This document shows, piece by piece, positions 55,623 through 64,000 of a DNA stretch of 64,000 nt. The notes beneath the pieces were generated by a model. It saw nothing but the letters and a program-made list of their open reading frames with translations, searched no databases and had not been told where the DNA came from. The DNA is from JADKIH01 sp964595205 (GTDB lineage Bacteria; Bacteroidota; Bacteroidia; AKYH767-A; 2013-40CM-41-45), in the NCBI GenBank assembly GCA_964595205.1, contig CAZQOQ010000018.1, positions 124,001-188,000 of the forward strand. Direction: 5' to 3'. Made by a program: the position numbers and the translations under genes. Position 1 is the first letter of the stretch. Every line of letters begins with the position of its first letter.

Positions 55623-58600
55623 ATGAACAAATACAAGGAATATAACCAGCTCGATCTACCAAACCTTTCAAAAGAGATTTTGAAAAAATGGGAAGAGGAG
55701 AAAACTTTCGAATCGAGCGTTTCGAATCGCGAGGGAAAGCCTGCTTTTAATTTTTATGAAGGGCCGCCATCTGCTAACGGCCTTCCTGGAATTCATCACG
55801 TAATGGCCAGGGCAATCAAAGATATCTTCTGCCGGTATAAGACACTGAAAGGTTTCCAGGTTAAACGAAAAGGCGGATGGGACACACATGGCCTTCCGAT
55901 CGAACTGAGTGTTGAAAAAACACTGGGCATCAGGAAGGATGACATCGGCAAAAAAATTTCCATCGCAGATTACAACAATGCGTGTCGCTCAGAGGTCATG
56001 AAGTATAAGGACATCTGGGATGATCTTACCCGAAAGATGGGTTACTGGGTCGATCTCCATCACCCATACATCACCTTTGAAAACAATTATATCGAATCCT
56101 GCTGGTGGTTGTTGAAAGAGTTTTATGCAAAAGGACTGCTGTACAAAGGATATTCGATACAGCCATATTCTCCGGCAGCAGGAACGGGTTTGAGTTCACA
56201 CGAACTTAATCAACCCGGAACATACAGAAATGTAAAAGACACTTCAGCCATTGCACAGTTCCGGTTGCTTCAGCCGATCGTAAAAGAAGGAGGAGATAAT
56301 TATTTTCTTGCATGGACGACCACTCCGTGGACACTTCCTTCCAATACAGCTCTGGCTGTCGGTAAGAATATTTCATACGTGGCGGTAAAGACATTTAACC
56401 AGTATACCGGATTTCCTGTCACCGTTATTCTTGCTAAAGATCTCCTCAGCAAATATTTTCCTGAGAAGCATGCCGAACTGAACTTCGACGAATACAAAGC
56501 GGGTGATAAATCAATTCCATTTAAAGTCGTTGCCGAATTTAAAGGAAAAGACTTCGTGGGAATGCGTTACGAGCAGTTGTTGCCTTATGCACAACCTTCC
56601 GATGGCGATGCTTTCAGAGTTGTGCCCGGCGATTTCGTTACAACGGAAGACGGTACAGGTATTGTGCACATCGCGCCGAGCTTTGGTGCCGACGATTTCA
56701 AGGTTGCAAAGCAGAACGGCATAGGTTCTCTCACACTCGTTGATAAACGCGGAAAGTTTACAACAGAAGTAACTGACTTCGCCGAAGAGTTTGTAAAGGA
56801 ACAATACCTCACTGACGAGGAAAAAGAAACTGAACGTAAGAAGCAGGGGGGAGAGAAATACTTATCGGTCGATGAACGCATTTCGATCAAACTTAAAAAA
56901 GAAAACAAGGCGTTTAAAGTAGAGAAGTACGAACATACATATCCGCATTGCTGGAGAACCGACAAGCCGGTGCTTTATTACCCGCTCGATTCATGGTTCA
57001 TCAGAACCACCTCGATGAAAGAGCGGATGGTGGAGTTAAACAAGACCATCAACTGGAAACCCGAACATACGGGAACAGGACGTTTTGGAAACTGGCTGGA
57101 GAATCTCGTCGACTGGAACTTATCACGCAGCAGGTATTGGGGAATACCGCTTCCGATCTGGCGTACAGAGGATGGAAGCGAGGAGCTATGTATCGGTTCG
57201 CTCGAAGAACTTGCAGCGGAAATTGACAGGTCTGTCTCCGCCGGTTTCATGAAATCGAACCCGGTAAAGGAAATGCCTGAAAAATTCGACATGCACAGGC
57301 CTTACGTTGATGAAATATTTCTCGTTTCGCCATCGGGTAAAAAAATGATGCGCGAGACCGATCTCATTGATGTTTGGTTCGATTCAGGTGCCATGCCCTA
57401 CGCTCAATGGCATTACCCGTTTAAAAACATCGAGGAATTTCAAAAGGCTTTTCCTGCCGACTTTATCGCAGAGGGGGTAGACCAGACCAGGGGTTGGTTT
57501 TTTACGCTGCATGCGATTGCCGTGATGATATTCGACTCGGTTGCTTATAAAAATGTGGTGAGCAATGGTCTCGTGCTCGACAAGAATGGAAATAAAATGT
57601 CCAAACGTCTGGGCAATGCCGCTGATCCGTTTGAGACGATCGGGAAATACGGAGCAGATGCGACACGATGGTACATGATCAGCAATGCCCAGCCCTGGGA
57701 AAACCTGAAGTTCAATACGGATGGAATTACGGATGTTCAGAGAAAATTCTTCGGGACCCTCTTTAATACCTATGCGTTCTTTGCTTTGTATGCTAACATC
57801 GACGGTTTTACTTTTAAGGAAAAAGAAATTCCTTCTCATAAGAAACACGAACTCGACCGCTGGATCATATCAGAATTACATTCGCTTATAAAACTGGCAG
57901 ACGAGAGTTTTGCCGATTACGAGCCTACCAAAGCAACGCGGGCGATCACTGACTTCGTTACCGGGCATCTGAGTAACTGGTATGTGAGACTGAGCCGCCG
58001 CCGTTTCTGGAAAGGAGAATATTCGGAAGACAAAATTGCTGCTTTCCAGACCCTGTATACGTGTCTCGAAACGGTAGCTCTGCTGATGTCGCCGGTGGCA
58101 CCTTTTTTTAGTGACCAGTTGTTCCGGGATCTCAATACTGTATCAGGCAAAAGGAAAGCAACATCGGTGCACCTGGCAGATTTTCCGGTTTACGATTCTG
58201 CACTCGTCGACAAATCTCTCGAGGAAAGAATGGAATTGGCGCAGAAGATATCTTCGATGGTGTTCTCATTGCGCAAGAAGGTTAACATAAGAGTGCGGCA
58301 GCCGCTGAATAAAATTCTTTTACCCGTTGGTGATGAAACATTCCGTGATCAGGTTGAATCAGTGAAGGATCTCATTTTGGCAGAGGTTAACGTAAAAAAA
58401 ATAGAATACATCACCGACACGTCTGACATATTGGTCAGAAATATCAAACCCAATTTCAGAATTCTTGGTAAGAAACTGGGCAATAAAATGAAAGATGCGG
58501 CAGAATACATCGGTTCGATGAGCCAGTCAGACATACAAAAACTCGAACAGGAAAAACAGCTTGAGATAATGGTGGCGGATACGCCTTTCACGCTTACAGA

Positions 58601-58982
58601 AGAAGATGTTGAGATTACCTCGCAGGATATTCCGGGCTGGCAGGTCATAAATGAAGGCAGGCTCACGGTAGCCCTCGATATTACGATCAGTGAAGATTTG
58701 CGTGAAGAAGGAATAGCGAGGGAGTTTATCAACCGGATTCAGAATATCAGGAAAGAAAAGGGCTTTGAGGTGACCGACAAAATCGACCTGAAAGTGCTGG
58801 AACATGCGTCAATTCGCAGTTCGCTGATTAATAATAAAGACTATATTTGCGCCGAAACTTTAGCGGCTAACCTCGACCTGGTAGACCGTCTTGATGGCGA
58901 AGAAACGGTTAATATTGAGGTAGATGCAGATATTCAAACGAGTATAAGTATAAGAAAACACAACACCGTTGATCTGAATTAA
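55623..58982 (+). CDS. ileS: Isoleucyl-tRNA synthetase
   Basis: 1119 aa class I synthetase. The HIGH-type motif is GIHH (56-59) in PPSANGLPGIHHVM. The editing domain has the threonine-rich TTTPWTLPSNTALA and GTGIVHIAPSFGADDF. The KMSKR motif is near residue 658 in NGNKMSKRLGN. A helical anticodon-binding domain and C-terminal region follow. It charges tRNA-Ile and clears valine. Length and motif form resemble the longer, eukaryote-like branch of the enzyme. It is the first gene of a likely ileS - dksA-like - lspA unit. Confidence 0.97.
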   Translation: MNKYKEYNQLDLPNLSKEILKKWEEEKTFESSVSNREGKPAFNFYEGPPSANGLPGIHHVMARAIKDIFCRYKTLKGFQVKRKGGWDTHGLPIELSVEKTLGIRKDDIGKKISIADYNNACRSEVMKYKDIWDDLTRKMGYWVDLHHPYITFENNYIESCWWLLKEFYAKGLLYKGYSIQPYSPAAGTGLSSHELNQPGTYRNVKDTSAIAQFRLLQPIVKEGGDNYFLAWTTTPWTLPSNTALAVGKNISYVAVKTFNQYTGFPVTVILAKDLLSKYFPEKHAELNFDEYKAGDKSIPFKVVAEFKGKDFVGMRYEQLLPYAQPSDGDAFRVVPGDFVTTEDGTGIVHIAPSFGADDFKVAKQNGIGSLTLVDKRGKFTTEVTDFAEEFVKEQYLTDEEKETERKKQGGEKYLSVDERISIKLKKENKAFKVEKYEHTYPHCWRTDKPVLYYPLDSWFIRTTSMKERMVELNKTINWKPEHTGTGRFGNWLENLVDWNLSRSRYWGIPLPIWRTEDGSEELCIGSLEELAAEIDRSVSAGFMKSNPVKEMPEKFDMHRPYVDEIFLVSPSGKKMMRETDLIDVWFDSGAMPYAQWHYPFKNIEEFQKAFPADFIAEGVDQTRGWFFTLHAIAVMIFDSVAYKNVVSNGLVLDKNGNKMSKRLGNAADPFETIGKYGADATRWYMISNAQPWENLKFNTDGITDVQRKFFGTLFNTYAFFALYANIDGFTFKEKEIPSHKKHELDRWIISELHSLIKLADESFADYEPTKATRAITDFVTGHLSNWYVRLSRRRFWKGEYSEDKIAAFQTLYTCLETVALLMSPVAPFFSDQLFRDLNTVSGKRKATSVHLADFPVYDSALVDKSLEERMELAQKISSMVFSLRKKVNIRVRQPLNKILLPVGDETFRDQVESVKDLILAEVNVKKIEYITDTSDILVRNIKPNFRILGKKLGNKMKDAAEYIGSMSQSDIQKLEQEKQLEIMVADTPFTLTEEDVEITSQDIPGWQVINEGRLTVALDITISEDLREEGIAREFINRIQNIRKEKGFEVTDKIDLKVLEHASIRSSLINNKDYICAETLAANLDLVDRLDGEETVNIEVDADIQTSISIRKHNTVDLN

Positions 58983-59018
58983 CGGAGCCATCATTCCCAC
59001 CTGTTAAAACGTTTTCAA

Positions 59019-59870
59019 ATGAAAAAGAAAACCCCTAAAAAAGCAAAACCCGTTTCTAAAAGCAAGGCAAAGAGTGCTAAGAAAAAAGAGGTTAAGAAAT
59101 CGAAGCCGGCCGTTAAGAAGTCTGCTAAGAAACCGGCAACTGCTGTAAAGCCTAAGAGTAAAAAGGCGGCACCAAAAGCTGTACACAAAGCGGCACCCAA
59201 GGCTGCTAAGAAAATAATAGTTAAGAAAACAATAAAACCGGCGGAGAAATCGAAAGCGATCAGTAAGCCTGTGGCTAAAACAAAAACGCCGGTTGCACCA
59301 ATTAAAAAACCAATAGTGGATAAAAATATCAAACCAACTTCTCCGGTTAAGAAAGAGGAGAGCAGACCGGAAACGCCTGAGAAAAACACAACGCCTCCAA
59401 ATCGTCCTTCGGTAGGAAGACCGATACCTGTGAACAGAAGACCGGAGCCAGCGAGAGCGATTATCAGCAACAGCAAACCGGAAGTTGAAACCGGCAAGAA
59501 CAGGTATTCGGATAAAGAGCTTGAAGAGTTTCGTGAGATCATTAATGAAAAGCTTGCAAATGCGCGTAAAGAACTTGCGACACTTCAGGCGCAGATGACG
59601 GCAGCGAATGAACATGGTACTGACGATACGGCGAGCACTTTCAAAATCCTTGAAGACGGTTCTGATTCACTTGCAAAGGAGGAAGCCGGACAACTTGCAA
59701 GTCGCCAGAAAAAATTCATCGAACAACTCGAGAATGCCCTCGTGCGTATCGAAAATAAAACCTATGGCATTTGCCGTGTGACCGGAAAACTAATACCGAA
59801 GGAGCGGCTACGTGCTGTGCCTCATACGACACAGAGCATAGAAGCCAAACTGAACCAGTACCGCGAGTAA
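59019..59870 (+). CDS. DksA/TraR-like protein with long histone H1-like tail
   Basis: 283 aa in two parts. Residues 1-150 are extremely rich in Lys, Ala and Pro (KKTPKKAKPV, KKAAPKAVHK), like histone H1 tails, and should be disordered. Residues 165-283 are DksA-like: a coiled coil (ELEEFREIINEKLANARKEL… RQKKFIEQLENALVRIE) with a DDTAS-type tip, then YGICRVTGKLIPKERLRAVPHT. Canonical DksA has four zinc cysteines; here only one (in GIC) remains. It could bind RNA polymerase through its secondary channel, with the tail contacting DNA or RNA. It lies between ileS and lspA. Confidence 0.87.
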   Translation: MKKKTPKKAKPVSKSKAKSAKKKEVKKSKPAVKKSAKKPATAVKPKSKKAAPKAVHKAAPKAAKKIIVKKTIKPAEKSKAISKPVAKTKTPVAPIKKPIVDKNIKPTSPVKKEESRPETPEKNTTPPNRPSVGRPIPVNRRPEPARAIISNSKPEVETGKNRYSDKELEEFREIINEKLANARKELATLQAQMTAANEHGTDDTASTFKILEDGSDSLAKEEAGQLASRQKKFIEQLENALVRIENKTYGICRVTGKLIPKERLRAVPHTTQSIEAKLNQYRE

Positions 59871-60039
59871 TACGACGAAATAATACGGGTGAATGATGTT
59901 TTTCGAAAAGAACTTTTTCATTTCATCCGGATATTTTTTCCAATTACCGGTTATAGTATTCCAATAGTTTCAGCGGCATGCTGATCAATCAATATCTCAT
60001 CCATTGAATTCCATTCCTGTTCAGTCTGCATCCGGAAAT

Positions 60040-60687
60040 ATGAAGCGTGCCTTCTTCATAATTTTTTCTGTTCTGCTCATCGACCAGGTCTCTAAAATCT
60101 GGATCAAGACACATATGTTTCCGGGAGAAGAATTCAGAATCTTTAACTGGTTTTATATTCATTTTACAGAAAACAACGGCATGGCGTTCGGCTTTGAGTT
60201 CGGAGGTACGGCCGGCAAGGCTTTTCTCAGCATATTCAGGATTGTGGCCTCGTTTGGTATCGGATGGTATTTATATACCCTGATAAAGAAAAATTCACAT
60301 CCGGGAATTATTACCTGTTTCTCACTCATTTTTGCCGGTGCGGTTGGAAATATTATTGATAGTGCTTTTTACGGAATTATTTTTTCCGATGATTCATACA
60401 ACCTCGCCAAACTGTTCCCCGAAGGTGGCGGCTATTCGGGTTTTCTCCACGGACGAGTCGTAGACATGCTTTATTTCCCGATCATCAACACGCATTTCCC
60501 CGAGTGGTTCCCTTTTGTCGGAGGTACATCATTCCAGTTTTTCCGTCCGATCTTTAATGTTGCGGATTCTTCCATCACAATTGGAGTTTTATTGTTTATT
60601 ATTTTTCAGAAAAGATTTACTGCTACAAAACCAAAAGAAAGCAAAATTGAGACAGATGTTGTGGAGCCGGTGGTAAATCATTCGTAG
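60040..60687 (+). CDS. lspA: Lipoprotein signal peptidase
   Basis: 215 aa from the ATG at 60040. Four helices; the catalytic aspartates are in GNIIDSAF and FNVADSSITIG. About 60 residues separate the two motifs (from FSDDSYNLAKLFPEGGGYSG to FVGGTSFQFF), much longer than in Proteobacteria and usual for Bacteroidota. It cleaves prolipoprotein signal peptides, serving the many lipoproteins in this window. The ORF extends to 60004, but the ATG at 60040 begins the first helix properly. Confidence 0.96.
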   Translation: MKRAFFIIFSVLLIDQVSKIWIKTHMFPGEEFRIFNWFYIHFTENNGMAFGFEFGGTAGKAFLSIFRIVASFGIGWYLYTLIKKNSHPGIITCFSLIFAGAVGNIIDSAFYGIIFSDDSYNLAKLFPEGGGYSGFLHGRVVDMLYFPIINTHFPEWFPFVGGTSFQFFRPIFNVADSSITIGVLLFIIFQKRFTATKPKESKIETDVVEPVVNHS

Positions 60688-60822
60688 AATATTTATCCAC
60701 CAGAAGGTTGACTGATTATTTTCATTCACTCACCCAACAATTTTCTTCAGCAACATAATATATCATTAAGGCTGCTTTAAATCTAAATATTATCTCTAAA
60801 ATTACACTCTGAATTTCTTTTT

Positions 60823-62835
60823 ATGAAAAATAATTTTCGATTAACTCTTTTTCTGATTGCATTTTTAATGTACAAAACCGCTTTAGGCCAGACTTGGGTG
60901 TCTACAAGTTTTTGGGATATTTCGGCAGGATCAACCGTACATTTTGAACCCAATGCTATCGGACCTCTTGAAATCATCAAAACAGGTAATGGTGATATTT
61001 ATTCCATCACTCGTAGAGATGCTGACATTACAAATCTTTTTCTAAATATTCCCCTATCGGGTATATTAACTAATGGAACTGTTATCTCCCATTCCGGAAT
61101 CGCTATCAGTGAGAGTGCAGGAAATTTAATGGCTACACGCGATAGTGGCTATGTTTATACCTTACAACACTTTGGCGCAGGTACAATATTTACACTTACC
61201 AAGACCGGTCGTCGTGGTGGTTGGACTAAAACTTATACATCATTTCCATATCCTTACGTTATGCCTTCGTCATATGGAAATGCTTTAATTATTTTTTCTG
61301 ATTCCACCCAGGAAGTCGATGCCAACGGCACTATTATCCATACAATAACTCACCCCACTGGAAGCATGTATCCTGTAAACGATACTGATTTTATTGTAAA
61401 TAATGGTAACGGAATTTCCAGACAAGATTTTAACGGCAATGTTCGATGGTATGACACCCTTGCCATCGACAAAATAATAGGGGTTGATACCAAATCCATC
61501 TACTTGAAAAACGGAACTTGGGTATCCAGAATCAGATCCGATAATGGCAACATTGTTTGGCAAAACAATATACTTTTTTCGTACGCATCAGTCACACACG
61601 ACGGAGGTTTGATTACAACAAATGGAAACCAGATTGAGCGGTATGACTCTTCCGGCAATCAAATGTGGTCAAGGAATATTCCTTTTCCGGAGTTTGGATA
61701 TAAAGATATCATAGAAGCAAGTCCAAATTATTTTATTACTGGTGGCGCCTATCGATGTCAGAATTTACAAACTAATCCTGGTTATTCATTTTTTCTGATG
61801 TCTATAGATAGCAGTGGACATGGTGAAATTGACTCTACGTCTCATTTCTATAATGGAAATGCAAATGATAACGATAGTCTGAGCTTTGGCAACGATGGTG
61901 CATATATTGCGGCTGCTATGGGTAATTCAGGTGCCCCACGATGTTCTGCGCTTCCAAACTTTTCTTCTCATACTGTATTTGGCAAAGACTGGCCAGGGGC
62001 GTTCGCCGCCGGATATAATTATAAACTTAGCGATTACGACGGCAACGGAACAATTGATACAATTGACATTGCTAACTTATCAAATGACTTTCATTATCCT
62101 TATCAAGTTACTCCCTCGTGGCGTTTATCTGCTCCGCAAAATAGCGGGATTGTTTTAAAAATTAAATATTCTCCTGATTCAGTATTAGCCGGAGATAATA
62201 TAACAGCATATGTAACTATTGGGACCGATTCTATAAATGCTGATTCTGTCTACTCTTTTTCAATGACCATGTTTGAACCATGGAATTACGATTTTACCGG
62301 CACCATATGTAATATCCCCAACAGTAACTTTGGTGTAGTAGGTACAAATGTTTATAGTTTCTTTCAAATTACTAATGTCGGATTAAATTTTCTTTTGTGC
62401 CGTACTGATCATCAGAATACCATTTTAAGAGGCGACACAATTGCTTCTTTTGTGTTTAGAGTTAAGCCAAATGCATGGGAAGGTAAATTTCAGCCTCTTG
62501 TATGGTTTAACGCTATTACAAAAGATGGTTATTCGGCTAACCTTTCATTAGAAACTGATTCAGTATATATCAATTACCCGATAACTTCTGTTGAAAATCT
62601 TCAATTTAAAAATTTTTATATCTACCCTAATCCATCAAGAAATTTTAAAATTGAGTTGCCTGAAAAAATTAAAGAATTCCATGTATTCGATATTGTCGGA
62701 AAAGAAATTTATCGAATTTTTCCTGTGGATAATTTCAATAATTGGGACGCCTCTGATTTACCGCCAGGGATTTATTATTTGCGTTGTATCACTTCAAAAA
62801 ATATATATTCTTCCAAAGTGATCGTAGAAAATTAA
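60823..62835 (+). CDS. Secreted T9SS type A protein with a propeller-like domain and a dockerin-like calcium loop
   Basis: 670 aa. Signal peptide (about 1-22). A repeat-rich region (about 25-395) with recurring short beta segments probably forms a propeller. Near residue 404 is DYDGNGTIDTIDI, a calcium-binding loop of the dockerin/EF-hand type; only one copy is clear. A beta domain (about 440-585) follows and resembles cohesin-like or CARDB-type modules, uncertainly. The last 80 residues are a sorting domain (FYIYPNPSRNFKI; PGIYYLRC). It should be surface-displayed. It is AT-richer than the neighbouring lspA. The 135-base gap upstream shows no gene. Confidence 0.83.
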   Translation: MKNNFRLTLFLIAFLMYKTALGQTWVSTSFWDISAGSTVHFEPNAIGPLEIIKTGNGDIYSITRRDADITNLFLNIPLSGILTNGTVISHSGIAISESAGNLMATRDSGYVYTLQHFGAGTIFTLTKTGRRGGWTKTYTSFPYPYVMPSSYGNALIIFSDSTQEVDANGTIIHTITHPTGSMYPVNDTDFIVNNGNGISRQDFNGNVRWYDTLAIDKIIGVDTKSIYLKNGTWVSRIRSDNGNIVWQNNILFSYASVTHDGGLITTNGNQIERYDSSGNQMWSRNIPFPEFGYKDIIEASPNYFITGGAYRCQNLQTNPGYSFFLMSIDSSGHGEIDSTSHFYNGNANDNDSLSFGNDGAYIAAAMGNSGAPRCSALPNFSSHTVFGKDWPGAFAAGYNYKLSDYDGNGTIDTIDIANLSNDFHYPYQVTPSWRLSAPQNSGIVLKIKYSPDSVLAGDNITAYVTIGTDSINADSVYSFSMTMFEPWNYDFTGTICNIPNSNFGVVGTNVYSFFQITNVGLNFLLCRTDHQNTILRGDTIASFVFRVKPNAWEGKFQPLVWFNAITKDGYSANLSLETDSVYINYPITSVENLQFKNFYIYPNPSRNFKIELPEKIKEFHVFDIVGKEIYRIFPVDNFNNWDASDLPPGIYYLRCITSKNIYSSKVIVEN

Positions 62836-62936
62836 TTTTAGCATGGCTTATAATTTGGTTAAACCAATAAACGCAGATTCTTTTTTTTGAAAATCAATCC
62901 GATGTTAGTACTTTGTCGTCCTCTGAAAACAATCTT

Positions 62937-64000
62937 ATGGACAAAAGAATTTTTTTTCTGCTATTCATTATACTTGCAACCACAAAACTTTCCGCCCAGA
63001 ATAAAGATTCACTCCTTCTCCGGAAAATCTATGCCGAAACACTCACCCGGGGAAAAGCGTACGACTGGCTGCGCGAACTCACCGGCGAAATCGGCCACCG
63101 CCTCAGTGGCTCTCCCGAAGCTGCCAAAGCCGTTGAATGGGCGAAGAAAAAAATGATCGAAGCCGGAGCGGATACCGTTATTCTGCAGCCCGTCATGGTT
63201 CCGCATTGGGTGAGGGGTCCGAAAGAAACTTCGGCAATCATTGAAGCCAATGGCAACAAAACGAATGTTCCCGTTTGTGCTCTTGGAAATTCAATTGCCA
63301 CTCCAAAAGAAGGCATCACTGCAGAAGTCATCGAGATCAACGATTTTTCACAACTTGCCAGACTTGGCAAGGAAAAAATAAAAGGGAAAATCGTTTTTTA
63401 CAATCATCCATTCGACGAGTCGTATGTGAATCCATTCGAAGCGTATAGTGAAGCGGTTCGCTACCGATGGTCCGGCCCAAGTGAAGCCTCCCGGTATGGC
63501 GCCATTGCCACCGTTTGCAGGTCGATGACAAATGCCAGCGATAATTTCCCGCACACAGGCAGCATGCGTTACAACGATTCTCTCCCGCAAATTCCCTGCT
63601 GTGCCATCAGCACCAATGCCGCAGATCTGTTAAGCAGGATCCTCCGCGCAAACAGCAATACGAAATTTTTCTTCCGGCAGGATTGCCATTTCCTCGACAG
63701 CGTTCCTTCCTTTAATGTGATCGGAGAAATCAAAGGCAAAGAATTTCCGGATGAGTATATTACTGTCGGTGGCCATCTCGATTCCTGGGATCTGGGCGAA
63801 GGCGCACACGACGATGGTGCCGGCGTTGTTCAGTCAATCGAAATAATCCGGACTCTAAAAGCTGCCGGACTTCGCCCCGCTCGCACCATACGCGCCGTCG
63901 CTTTCATGAATGAAGAAAACGGGCTTCGGGGAGGAAGAACGTATGCCGCCATTGCAAAAGAGAAAAATGAAAAACATGTGGCCGCCATGGAAAGCGATGC
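62937..64000 (+). CDS. M28 family peptidase, partial at the window end
   Basis: The ATG at 62937 opens a signal peptide (RIFFLLFIILATTKLSAQ). The frame stays open to the last base, giving 354 complete codons. A PA-like insert lies at about 105-230. Zinc ligands begin with His280 and Asp282 in GGHLDSWD, then DDGAG, and the general base region MNEENG follows. It matches secreted M28 aminopeptidases or carboxypeptidases. The 3' end, including the last zinc ligand, lies beyond the window. Confidence 0.9.
   Translation, partial: MDKRIFFLLFIILATTKLSAQNKDSLLLRKIYAETLTRGKAYDWLRELTGEIGHRLSGSPEAAKAVEWAKKKMIEAGADTVILQPVMVPHWVRGPKETSAIIEANGNKTNVPVCALGNSIATPKEGITAEVIEINDFSQLARLGKEKIKGKIVFYNHPFDESYVNPFEAYSEAVRYRWSGPSEASRYGAIATVCRSMTNASDNFPHTGSMRYNDSLPQIPCCAISTNAADLLSRILRANSNTKFFFRQDCHFLDSVPSFNVIGEIKGKEFPDEYITVGGHLDSWDLGEGAHDDGAGVVQSIEIIRTLKAAGLRPARTIRAVAFMNEENGLRGGRTYAAIAKEKNEKHVAAMESD

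Noticed and set aside
59004..59615. Long antisense frames opposite the DksA-like gene
   Set aside because: They are the reverse reading of a Lys/Ala-rich repeat, giving Phe/Leu/Arg-rich sequence without a family match.

Overview
The window looks like a chromosomal segment of a Bacteroidota bacterium. The evidence is: secreted proteins ending in type IX secretion (T9SS) sorting domains; -7 promoter boxes of the Bacteroidota form TAnnTTTG, several almost touching the start codon; few Shine-Dalgarno sequences; an ileS - DksA-like - lspA run; and an LspA with the long insertion known from this phylum. No rRNA, tRNA, CRISPR array or phage module was seen.

Layout. 1-369: inverted pair of heptamer repeat arrays. 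370-3408: two M16 peptidases closed by a strong terminator. 3532-6489: an unknown lipoprotein, a large hairpin, a T9SS protein and an orphan sorting-domain fragment. 6566-10727: class A penicillin-binding protein, then both subunits of a 3-oxoacid CoA-transferase, separated by a four-helix-bundle gene that sits between inverted repeats. 10772-24238: a glycan block of two convergent operons. The + operon holds a GT-C-like membrane protein, a GT2 and a second polytopic protein. The - operon holds a GT2, a STELLO-like protein, a beta-propeller-like protein, a GH16-like lipoprotein, an MBOAT acyltransferase and an AlgJ/AlgX-like partner. A putative beta-sandwich module recurs four times in three of these proteins.

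24239-31305: a heptamer array, then a compact efflux operon (TetR regulator, TolC, HlyD-type lipoprotein, two ABC ATPases, two ABC-2 permeases). 31355-41545: mostly housekeeping genes: a fused oligopeptide-type ABC ATPase, a DEDDy exonuclease, a conserved hypothetical, a serine hydrolase, lipB, a phosphoglucose/phosphomannose isomerase, lysS, a rhodanese lipoprotein and an MsbA-like exporter. 41546-44897: the longest heptamer array, rbfA, a methyltransferase, an octamer-repeat interval and a LolC/E-like permease. 45301-55407: asd, a lamin-tail surface protein, REP-like palindromes, a fructosamine-kinase-like protein, a secreted metzincin protease, a RidA protein and an LTA-synthase-like sulfatase. 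55623-64000: ileS, a DksA-like protein with a histone-like tail, lspA, a T9SS protein with a dockerin-like calcium loop, and an M28 peptidase cut by the window end.

Two things stand out. The first is the convergent glycan block, a candidate for making, O-acetylating and trimming a surface polysaccharide. The second is a set of degenerate short-unit repeat families (periods 7, 8 and about 9) in gene-free gaps, mostly in inverted pairs, with edges that reach into start and stop codons. One pair encloses the four-helix-bundle gene. All functions are read from sequence motifs alone.
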